Shown: piece by piece, positions 1 through 5,447 of the stretch
Numbering within the stretch: the first letter of the stretch is position 1
Layout: each line of letters opens with the position of its first letter
NCBI GenBank assembly: GCA_964492615.1
Contig: CAZBKZ010000076.1
Coordinates: 1 to 6,139 of the forward strand
Direction: 5' to 3'
DNA from: JAABTH01 sp964492615
GTDB taxonomy: Bacteria; Bacillota; Dethiobacteria; DTU022
Length of the DNA stretch: 6,139 bases
Translations under genes and position numbers: made by a program
The notes under the pieces: generated by a model
What the model was told of the DNA's origin: nothing
What the model saw: the letters and a program-made list of their open reading frames with translations, nothing else
Databases searched by the model: none

Positions 1-101
1 TTACCTTTATTCTCAAAGAATTTAATTGTTTTTATCATAATTTCCCGGGAGCGTTTATCACTGTAGTGCCTTTCATGTTTGTTCGGATCAAGTAATAACA
101 T
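1..101 (-). CDS. N-terminus of a possible acyl-CoA dehydrogenase (cut by window edge)
   Basis: This is an open frame of 33 codons from an ATG (complement of 99-101) that runs off the left edge of the window. GGAGGAG lies five bases upstream (107-113), so the start is well supported. The peptide begins MLLLDPNKHERHY and continues with a SREIM(I)KTIKFFENKG stretch. From memory, this resembles the N-terminal leader of clostridial acyl-CoA dehydrogenases, FAD enzymes that oxidise acyl-CoA thioesters. The flavin- and substrate-binding parts lie outside the window, so the family call is tentative. The gene follows the BAHD-like acyltransferase on the same strand after 92 bases with no clear terminator between them, so the two may be co-transcribed. 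That a gene starts here is much surer than its product. Confidence 0.5.
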   Translation of the reverse strand, partial: MLLLDPNKHERHYSDKRSREIMIKTIKFFENKG

Positions 102-106
102 ACCTA

Positions 107-113
107 CTCCTCC
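107..113 (-). promoter_or_regulatory. Ribosome binding site of the gene at the left edge
   Basis: The complement reads GGAGGAG, five bases before the ATG at 101-99. It fixes the start of a gene too short in this window to be recognised by length alone. Confidence 0.7.
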
Positions 114-193
114 GTTTCGGGATATTTTAAGGCAATCCAGCTTTCAAGTGACTGTGCCGAATTATTCGACGCTAACAGATTTAAATCCTTTAC

Positions 194-1498
194 CTAAACT
201 GTGTTGAAAAAATCTGCTTCCAGCTCATTAACATAGCGTATTGGAACCCCGGCAAAATAAAGCTCAACCCCACCATCGGCCGGAGAAGCAGGCCAGATTA
301 CCACCTGATCCTGCAGGTTGTGAGGAATCACCTTAACAGGGCTCCCTGCTCCGAAGGCAATGTCATAAATATGCAGCTTGGTAAAGTTATTTATGTAAAT
401 TATGGTCGGCTTTTTGGCATGCATGCCCATCACATCAAAGGGGGCAAGCGGCAGCTTATGCTTTATTGAGTATAAGTTAAGTTCCATCAGGTGTTGTAGT
501 TCAGCCGAAGGAGAGATACGGACTTTCTCAAGAGCCTGATCAATCGCTAAAGTAATCTCATCCATACTTGCAGCAGCTGAAAATAGAGAGGAGGCGATGC
601 TCAGGGATGAATTGCCGACATAATTAGCTGGAATAGTGGCAAGCCGTTTTCTCGTATTAATAACTGTAACCACGGTGCACTGCGTATTGGCGGGGTGCTT
701 AAAAAGTTCCATAAATCTCTTTGTGATTAACCCCGATAAAACAACATTTGAGCTGAATGCCCTGCCATCTGTGTCCGGCAGTTGTTCTTTTAAACGTTCA
801 ATCGTTCCGGCAGCAACATGGAAAGGACGGGAGCGTTTTCTGAGCAAACCGGATATAAGTAATGGCAGCAGCTTGAATAAGGAAAAAATAGACATCTTTT
901 TCCATCCCGCCGCTAAAGCGATTTTCCTGGCTTCTGCCTCTGAATTGAATGCGGGAACCTGTAGCAGCGACTGATTAAGAACGGGCTGTTCTATAGCTTC
1001 GCCTCGGCACATGCGGCTCCAGTTATAGATCATGGTATAGAAACTTTCTCCATCCATGCAGGCGTGCGAGCATTGTACACCAAGCACTGTGCCGTTTTTC
1101 AACCTGGTAATCTTTACACTCAAAGGCGCATCAAGGCCCTTATGAAGCCGGCCAGGTTTTATTTCAAGTGAGAACTCTTTTATATTAACCATGTCATCTC
1201 TTTTGAGCAGATCCTCTAAGAGTAAGTCAGGTTCGTCTGCAACCAGGAAAGGAACACCGCTATTATTCAAAGCAATACCGTTTTTTTCTTCCATCCTGCC
1301 GGCCAGGTGAGGATAATAACTGAGAAGCTTCTGTAATGTCTTTTTCATAAGATCAGGATCTAGCGTAGCATCAAAAAACCAGGTGCCCCGGATCACCATT
1401 CTAAAGCAAGCCCAGTCCAGTGGTGTAAATTCCCATACGTTAAAAGGCAGGTTGTATTCCCCGGCCTTTATTATTTCGCAGGTTTCATCTTTATGCAT
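194..1498 (-). CDS. BAHD-type (HXXXD) acyltransferase-like protein
   Basis: The 434-residue protein is about the usual size of the BAHD transferase family (PF02458), which moves an acyl group from acyl-CoA to an alcohol or amine. Three family landmarks are visible in the right order. HACMD (H145 to D149) is the catalytic HXXXD. NTRKRL...YVGN (281-296) matches the conserved R-R-L...GN segment. DIAFGAGSP (379-387) is a variant of the structural DFGWGKP loop. An N-terminal FTPLDW (24-29) corresponds to the usual LSxLD. No signal peptide or sure membrane helix is seen; 203-219 is hydrophobic. The ATG start has AGGAGGT nine bases upstream (1508-1514). BAHD enzymes are best known from plants and fungi, so a bacterial member is less usual and its acceptor cannot be predicted. 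The gene is divergent from padR, and the left-edge gene follows it. The fold call is fairly sure; the activity is inferred. Confidence 0.75.
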   Translation of the reverse strand: MHKDETCEIIKAGEYNLPFNVWEFTPLDWACFRMVIRGTWFFDATLDPDLMKKTLQKLLSYYPHLAGRMEEKNGIALNNSGVPFLVADEPDLLLEDLLKRDDMVNIKEFSLEIKPGRLHKGLDAPLSVKITRLKNGTVLGVQCSHACMDGESFYTMIYNWSRMCRGEAIEQPVLNQSLLQVPAFNSEAEARKIALAAGWKKMSIFSLFKLLPLLISGLLRKRSRPFHVAAGTIERLKEQLPDTDGRAFSSNVVLSGLITKRFMELFKHPANTQCTVVTVINTRKRLATIPANYVGNSSLSIASSLFSAAASMDEITLAIDQALEKVRISPSAELQHLMELNLYSIKHKLPLAPFDVMGMHAKKPTIIYINNFTKLHIYDIAFGAGSPVKVIPHNLQDQVVIWPASPADGGVELYFAGVPIRYVNELEADFFNTV

Positions 1499-1634
1499 GG
1501 TTCAAATACCTCCTGTACTTTGACTGATCTTACTATGTTGGCCTTTCAATATTACCTGTTTTTCAGAACCTTAACCAGGAAGACAAGATTAAAGATAGTT
1601 AAGCTGAAAACATTATTACAATTGGACTATATTC

Positions 1635-1664
1635 ATTTTATCAGCCGGCAGGCATAGATAGCAA
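1635..1664 (-). promoter_or_regulatory. Candidate promoter of the BAHD-like gene
   Basis: On the minus strand a TTGCTA -35 box (complement of 1659-1664) stands 18 bases before a TAAAAT -10 box (complement of 1635-1640). The boxes match consensus at four and five of six positions. The leader to the ATG at 1498 would be about 130 bases. This is the best candidate I found in the gap, but it is weak. Confidence 0.35.
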
Positions 1665-1718
1665 TAACCAGTCAACACAAGTGCACCGTCTCCCAGGTTC
1701 GCAGCTACACATTCAAAA

Positions 1719-1744
1719 ATTAATATAGAATACATTATATTAAT
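1719..1744. promoter_or_regulatory. Perfect 9-bp inverted repeat upstream of the padR promoter (candidate operator)
   Basis: ATTAATATA (1719-1727) and its exact reverse complement TATATTAAT (1736-1744) flank an 8-bp spacer. The repeat ends three bases before the -35 box of padR. AATACATT also occurs twice in direct orientation (1729-1736 and 1742-1749), the second copy running into the -35 box. Two-fold symmetry next to a promoter fits a dimeric regulator such as PadR, which often represses itself, but the arms do not match the ATGT-N8-ACAT pattern known for some PadR proteins. AT-rich sequence can form such repeats by chance. Confidence 0.4.
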
Positions 1745-1747
1745 ACA

Positions 1748-1777
1748 TTGACAATAGAGTGTGATACACAGTATAAT
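1748..1777 (+). promoter_or_regulatory. Near-consensus sigma-A promoter of padR-HAAS
   Basis: TTGACA (1748-1753) and TATAAT (1772-1777) are both perfect hexamers, separated by 18 bases. Transcription should begin around 1783-1785, at the edge of the ribosome site, giving an exceptionally short leader. A small palindrome, GTGT-GAT-ACAC (1759-1769), lies in the spacer and could be a repressor contact. So strong a promoter would need tight repression, which fits a self-repressing PadR. Confidence 0.8.
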
Positions 1778-1783
1778 GTTTTC

Positions 1784-1790
1784 GAGGTGA
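1784..1790 (+). promoter_or_regulatory. Ribosome binding site that sets the padR start
   Basis: GAGGTGA, part of a nine-base GAGGTGATC match to the 16S anti-Shine-Dalgarno sequence. The TTG at 1796 lies eight bases after its GAGG core; the adjacent TTG at 1793 is only five bases away and less likely. A further in-frame TTG at 1748 is the -35 box of the promoter and cannot be the start. Confidence 0.7.
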
Positions 1791-1795
1791 TCTTG

Positions 1796-2143
1796 TTGAA
1801 TAATTTGGACGAGCTTCTAGATAGCCTGGTTCTCGAAATGCGTCGGGGTGTAATAATCTTAGCAGTCATGAGCAGGCTTGGTGATTCCCAGTACGGCTAT
1901 TCGCTGGTGCAGATACTTAGCGATCAAGGTATGTCTGTCGAACCGGGAACACTTTACCCCTTGTTAAGACGCCTGGAAAGGCAGGGTTTACTTGAAAGCA
2001 ATTGGGATACAAGCGAGAACCGGCCGCGTAAATATTATAGAGTAAGTCAGCAAGGTGAAGTAATCTACAAGCGCCTTCTGGAAGAGTGGGGAATCTTATC
2101 AAAGAGCATAAAAAGCCTGACTGAAAGCGGGGAGGAGTTATAA
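1796..2143 (+). CDS. PadR-family transcriptional regulator
   Basis: The predicted 115-residue protein is a typical small PadR repressor: an N-terminal winged helix and a short C-terminal dimerisation helix. The family signature is clear. YGYSLVQIL (33-41) is in helix 2, VEPGTLYPLLRRLERQGLL (48-66) is the recognition helix leading into the wing, and RPRKYYRVSQQGE (76-88) forms the wing and following strand. The last 25 residues are charged and probably helical. The start chosen is TTG at 1796, because the frame opens further upstream only inside the promoter and the ribosome site lies just before this codon. The stop codon TAA is followed directly by the ATG of the HAAS membrane protein, so the two are almost certainly one operon and probably one regulatory unit. 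Self-repression through the palindromes upstream is likely but not shown. Confidence 0.92.
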   Translation: MNNLDELLDSLVLEMRRGVIILAVMSRLGDSQYGYSLVQILSDQGMSVEPGTLYPLLRRLERQGLLESNWDTSENRPRKYYRVSQQGEVIYKRLLEEWGILSKSIKSLTESGEEL

Positions 2144-3154
2144 ATGGTTGAAAAAGTGGAAAGATATATTTATGCAGTTACCAGAAAGTTACCTGAAAAG
2201 CAGCGGAAGGACATAGAGCAGGAACTGCGCAGCTCAATCGAGGATATGCTGACAGACCGTACCGGAGAAGAAAAGCCCTCAGTAGCAGATATTGAAGCGG
2301 TTCTTAACGAACTTGGCGATCCATCTCTCCTGGCAGACGGCTACCGGATGAGTAAAAAATATCTGATCGGCCCTCAAAACTACGACACATACTTTTTTGT
2401 ATTAAAGATAGTTATTGCTGCAGTTGTTTTTGGGATAACCCTTGCTTTAACTATCGGTTTTATCGTAGAGCCTCCCCAAAGCCTGGGCGATCTCTTCGGT
2501 AGTTATATGGGCTCAACCTTTGGCGCTGTCTTTCAGGCCTTTGCCTGGGTAACAATTATATTTGCCCTGATTGAACGAAAGGAAGTATCTCTTGATAGGG
2601 AATTTGTTGATGGAGAAAAATGGAGTACAGATAAGTTGCCAGCTTTGCCCGGGAAAGAAAGTCTGATTAAACCGGCTGAGGCAATTGCAGGATTGCTGTT
2701 TGCCATTCTTGCGGTAGTTCTATTTAACTATGCGGATCACTTGATCGGCATCTATATCATGAATGAGGAGGGGATTACCAGAATAACTCCCCTCTTTAAT
2801 CACGTTACTTTTCGCTCTCTTCTACCAATAGTAAATATAATGCTGGCAGTCGGAGTTTTTAAAGAACTACTTAAGCTGGCTGTAGGCCGTTGGACTGTGG
2901 GGCTCGCTTTCGCCAACCTCTTTTTTAATGCAGCATCCTTCGGGTTGTTCTTCTTTTTTATTCGCAGCGCCGGGCTCTGGAATGAGAACTTCTTAGCCTT
3001 TTGGGCCGAAAAAGGTTTTTTACCTGTAGGTAGTGATCCCCTGATTCTTTGGAACCAGTTCATTGTCGGATTAATTGCTGTTGTCGCTTTTGCCATGCTG
3101 CTGGATAGCTTAGTTAACCTGGTTAAAGCTTATAAAAACAGGGTATATCGTTAA
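2144..3154 (+). CDS. HAAS-domain (DUF1700-like) six-helix membrane protein
   Basis: This is a 336-residue membrane protein of unknown biochemical role. Residues 1-70 form a soluble, charged, helical domain: ERYIYAVTRKLPEKQRKDIE, then RSSIEDM, then VLNELGDPSLLADGYR. This pattern is typical of the HAAS domain (HTH-associated alpha-helical signalling, formerly DUF1700), usually encoded beside PadR regulators. About six membrane spans follow, near 84-108, 123-143, 178-200, 225-246, 250-273 and 304-327, with a basic C-terminal tail (KAYKNRVYR). Positive residues suggest both ends are cytosolic. GGAGGAG (2131-2137) precedes the ATG, and the start abuts the padR stop. The likely role is a membrane-bound sensor or partner that binds or controls PadR; this comes from family context. 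No enzyme motif is visible. It could instead be an envelope-stress or permease-like component. Confidence 0.75.
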   Translation: MVEKVERYIYAVTRKLPEKQRKDIEQELRSSIEDMLTDRTGEEKPSVADIEAVLNELGDPSLLADGYRMSKKYLIGPQNYDTYFFVLKIVIAAVVFGITLALTIGFIVEPPQSLGDLFGSYMGSTFGAVFQAFAWVTIIFALIERKEVSLDREFVDGEKWSTDKLPALPGKESLIKPAEAIAGLLFAILAVVLFNYADHLIGIYIMNEEGITRITPLFNHVTFRSLLPIVNIMLAVGVFKELLKLAVGRWTVGLAFANLFFNAASFGLFFFFIRSAGLWNENFLAFWAEKGFLPVGSDPLILWNQFIVGLIAVVAFAMLLDSLVNLVKAYKNRVYR

Positions 3155-3280
3155 GGTCACTCCCAGCCGCTATTAACACACATGACTATAATATGAACCG
3201 ACATGCGTGCAGGGAATCAAATAACTCAAATTAGTATTATTGGCGGGGTAGAAATAATTCCTGCAAAACAGACAGCGGTA

Positions 3281-3504
3281 ATAGAGCTTGTTAATCTGTA
3301 GGCGTTCAATTTATTTCCCGTTTGAGCTTGCCAAAACCAAGTTTCACAAAAGATCACATCGACACCAGCATTGCCAACGGGAAAGCGGTGGAGAAGGCCC
3401 TGAAGCGTTACAATTCAAAAGAATGTAGCGTGGCAGAAATCACCGAAATGACCGGGGTTTCGAAGGCGACGCTTTACCGGCGGCGGAAAGAGCTTTGCTC
3501 TTGA
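3281..3504 (+). pseudogene. Decayed serine recombinase (resolvase/invertase family) remnant
   Basis: The only open stretch (from 3322) encodes 60 residues. Its C-terminal half, SVAEITEMTGVSKATLYRRR (36-55), is the helix-turn-helix found at the end of Hin/resolvase-type serine recombinases, preceded by the usual linker-like PSFTKDHID. There is no ribosome site before the TTG at 3322. Upstream, the same frame reads GVQFIS (3301-3318), and another frame reads IELVNL (3281-3298) ending in TAG. These match consecutive catalytic-domain segments of the family (a helix ending LVxxLxERG, then GVxFxSL). About five codons between them and the rest of the catalytic domain, including the IDTxTxxGR stretch, are missing. 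The pieces therefore look like one gene ruined by deletions and a frame change. It lies in a 456-base gap (3155-3610) between convergent genes that otherwise holds nothing I recognise. An independent small DNA-binding protein is possible but less likely. Confidence 0.6.
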
Positions 3505-3610
3505 TTTGGTGTTGAGCGTGTTGAAACCTTTAACTCATCAAATAGGACTTTAAGACAGCATTATGGCGTGGTTTTACCTTGGTTGTTTATCTTGCATTCT
3601 GTTCAAATAT

Positions 3611-4345
3611 TTATAAAATCCATTTACGGTTCACGTTATAAATACTGTATGCAAACAGGAAAACACTAAAAAAAAGAAGCGCAACAAAACTCAAAGGAAC
3701 AGGAATGACGCCGTTTTGGTTAATGGCAGTTTTCAGGATGTCTGCACCGTAGGTCAGTGGCAGAGCATAAGAGACCGGTCTTAAAAAGGAAGGCAGGTCT
3801 GCTAAGGGTATAAAAAGCCCGCAAAGAAAGAGCATTGGAAAGCGGAAGAAGTTTGAAAAGGTTTGAGCCTCAAAAACCTGGCTGACAGAAACAGCAATAA
3901 ACAGCCCCAGAAAGGTTGAGGTTATGGCAATTAGTACTACACTGCCGAGAATCATGAGCCAGTTGATTCCGGATAAATTAGTCAAAAAACTTGCAAATAC
4001 AACAGGGACAAAAGCATTAACTACTCCAAACATGATCGCTCCGGAGGTTTTAGCCAGCATCAGCAAATTAAGGCTGATTGGGGCCAGTAATAGTCTTTCG
4101 AAAGAACGGCTTTTTCTTTCAAACGTTATGGTTACTGCCAGCATAGAAGTAGTGCCGAACAGAATTGACAAGGCCATCACACCGGGAAGAAGGTCACGAA
4201 CTTCTACCGCCACAGGAGAACGCAAGAAGAACATCAGCGTCCAGGCAATAGGGAAAATCAAACCCCAGCTGATGTTGGGTGGCTTTAAATAATAACTGCG
4301 CATATCTTTCATCAGAATGCTGGAAAATGCTATCCAGGTTTTCAT
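3611..4345 (-). CDS. ABC-2 type transporter permease
   Basis: The 244-residue protein is the membrane subunit of a DrrB/NodJ-like ABC-2 exporter. Six helices are visible near 24-42, 53-74, 99-122, 128-152, 169-188 and 218-238. The family's conserved region lies at 169-205: a FPMLFLCGLFIPLADLP segment, then LRPVSYALPLTYGADILK, where the last external loop and the LP.TY..D motif are typical. The short charged N-terminus is cytosolic, as in the family. The ATG overlaps the stop of the ATPase gene in ATGA, and AGGAGGAGGT lies eight bases upstream, so the two are probably translationally coupled and form one transporter with two ATPases and two permeases. Known substrates of the family include drugs, lipids and polysaccharides; nothing here shows which is moved. 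No clear terminator follows the stop codon. Confidence 0.92.
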   Translation of the reverse strand: MKTWIAFSSILMKDMRSYYLKPPNISWGLIFPIAWTLMFFLRSPVAVEVRDLLPGVMALSILFGTTSMLAVTITFERKSRSFERLLLAPISLNLLMLAKTSGAIMFGVVNAFVPVVFASFLTNLSGINWLMILGSVVLIAITSTFLGLFIAVSVSQVFEAQTFSNFFRFPMLFLCGLFIPLADLPSFLRPVSYALPLTYGADILKTAINQNGVIPVPLSFVALLFFSVFLFAYSIYNVNRKWIL

Positions 4346-5355
4346 AATCGTGAACCTCCTCCTTTCTGGCCTTTCTTACCTTTCTGGTTTTGCTCGCTTT
4401 GCATTTTTTGTAACTCTATGCCGGTGACCTTGACAAAGACTTCTTCCAATGAGGGGCGAATAATCTTTGCTTCAAAAACCGGGAAGCCTCTTACTTCAAA
4501 AAATTGGACAAAAGGAAATAAAGTGAAGGTAGAAGGAGAATGGATACTAACTCCACTGTTCTTAACCATCTTCAAATTAAAATTGGGAAAATGACTTCTA
4601 AACTCTTCTTCGATTTTGGTGAAGTCATCTGCTAATGTGAAGTCTTTCCCTAGGGTGAAGTTAACGATATTTTCTTCCTGGATTTCTTTCATCATCTCTT
4701 CGACCGTACCCTCGCGAACAATTTTCCCCTGGACGATAAAAGCCAGACGTTCACAAAGGCGTTCTGCTTCTTCAATATAGTGAGTAGTCAGGAAAATAGT
4801 TGTGCCATTACTGTGCAGATCTACGATTAAGTTACGAATTTGCCGGGCAAAAGCCACATCAATGCCGGTAGTAGGCTCATCGAGAAATAAGATTTCTGGC
4901 TGATGTATAATTCCCGCTGCTATAGCCAGCTTTCTCTTCATGCCCTTGGAGTAAGCTTTAAAAGACTTACTCGCTGCTTCTTCCAGGCCAAATTCTTTTA
5001 ACAGTTGGGTGGCTCTCTCTTCACGCAGCATTTTCTTCATTCCGTAAAGAGCCCCGCAGAAAACTAAATTTTCCCATCCGCTTAACTCTTCGTAAAGATT
5101 ACTCTCGTCTGGAACTATGCCCATCATAGCCTGGGCTTTATTTGCATTACCAGTGTAATCTTCTCCCATCAGTTTTACTTTACCTGCGGTGATTTTTGCC
5201 ATTCCGGTGAGCATATTGATGGTTGTGGTTTTCCCGGCCCCGTTCGGGCCAAGAAAACCAAAAATTTCACCCTGGTTAATATAAAAATTTACTCCATCTA
5301 CAGCAGTAAAGTCATTGAAGTTTTTCTTTAAATTCTCTACCTCGATTATCTTCAA
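4342..5355 (-). CDS. ABC transporter ATP-binding protein (DrrA-like)
   Basis: The 337-residue ATPase of an ABC-2 exporter carries the nucleotide-binding motifs in order: Walker A GPNGAGKTT (36-44), signature YSKGM (135-139, a known variant of LSGGQ), Walker B ILFLDE (155-160), D-loop GID (164-166) and switch histidine H192. The Q-loop reads VPDESNLYEEL (81-91), so the usual glutamine is replaced by Asp83. Residues about 215-315 are the extra C-terminal domain of DrrA-type ATPases, with the family's SLEEVF near the end (302-307). The last 20 residues are rich in Lys, Gln and Gly; their GGG is coded by the permease ribosome site. The start is TTG (5353-5355) with AAGGTGA nine bases upstream; no ATG fits. 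It pairs with the overlapping permease and follows arsR by 92 bases. Function as an exporter motor is near certain; the substrate is unknown. Confidence 0.95.
   Translation of the reverse strand: MKIIEVENLKKNFNDFTAVDGVNFYINQGEIFGFLGPNGAGKTTTINMLTGMAKITAGKVKLMGEDYTGNANKAQAMMGIVPDESNLYEELSGWENLVFCGALYGMKKMLREERATQLLKEFGLEEAASKSFKAYSKGMKRKLAIAAGIIHQPEILFLDEPTTGIDVAFARQIRNLIVDLHSNGTTIFLTTHYIEEAERLCERLAFIVQGKIVREGTVEEMMKEIQEENIVNFTLGKDFTLADDFTKIEEEFRSHFPNFNLKMVKNSGVSIHSPSTFTLFPFVQFFEVRGFPVFEAKIIRPSLEEVFVKVTGIELQKMQSEQNQKGKKGQKGGGSRL
4354..4363 (-). promoter_or_regulatory. Strong ribosome binding site of the permease, inside the ATPase gene
   Basis: The complement reads AGGAGGAGGT, eight bases before the permease ATG. 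It also codes the GGG near the end of the ATPase, so the ATPase tail sequence is constrained by the need to start the next gene. Confidence 0.75.
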
Positions 5356-5364
5356 TTGTTCAAT

Positions 5365-5371
5365 TCACCTT
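5365..5371 (-). promoter_or_regulatory. Ribosome binding site supporting the TTG start of the ATPase
   Basis: The complement reads AAGGTGA, nine bases before the TTG at 5355-5353. No ATG or GTG nearby gives both a good ribosome site and the conserved MKIIEVENLKK start of the ATPase fold. Confidence 0.6.
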
Positions 5372-5447
5372 CCAGTCTCAAACTGACATACCGGCTATGG
5401 CTAGCAGCGACTTCAAATCCTACAAATTTTCGACAAATTATTTTGAT

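Noticed and set aside
102..150. TTGAAA with downstream TAAAAT as a separate promoter for the left-edge gene
   Set aside because: The spacer is only 12 bases, too short for sigma-A, and no alternative pair with 16-18 bases was found.
158..168. CGAAT-T-ATTCG palindrome between the acyltransferase and the left-edge gene
   Set aside because: The loop would be a single base and there is no T-run, so it is not a terminator.
636..974. 112-codon open frame opposite the BAHD-like gene
   Set aside because: The opposite strand has a full-length protein with three family motifs and a good ribosome site; this frame has neither.
1748..1795. Upstream in-frame TTG giving padR 16 extra residues
   Set aside because: That TTG is the first half of the TTGACA -35 box, and the extra codons span the promoter; the ribosome site lies before 1796.
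3187..3192. TATAAT on the plus strand after the HAAS gene
   Set aside because: No -35 box at 16-18 bases upstream and no intact gene downstream.
3203..3301. Short 32-codon frame on the plus strand starting ATG
   Set aside because: No ribosome site, and its end overlaps the recombinase remnant; better explained as part of the decayed gene.
3488..3502. Perfect 6-bp stem with TTT loop at the end of the recombinase remnant
   Set aside because: No T-run follows on the plus strand, and the stem is too short for a rho-independent terminator.
3924..4292. 122-codon open frame opposite the permease gene
   Set aside because: No ribosome site or recognisable domain; it is the antisense shadow of a clear ABC-2 permease.
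5394..5405. GCTA/TAGC stem between arsR and the ATPase gene
   Set aside because: Four base pairs only, with no T-run; not evidence for a terminator splitting the operon.
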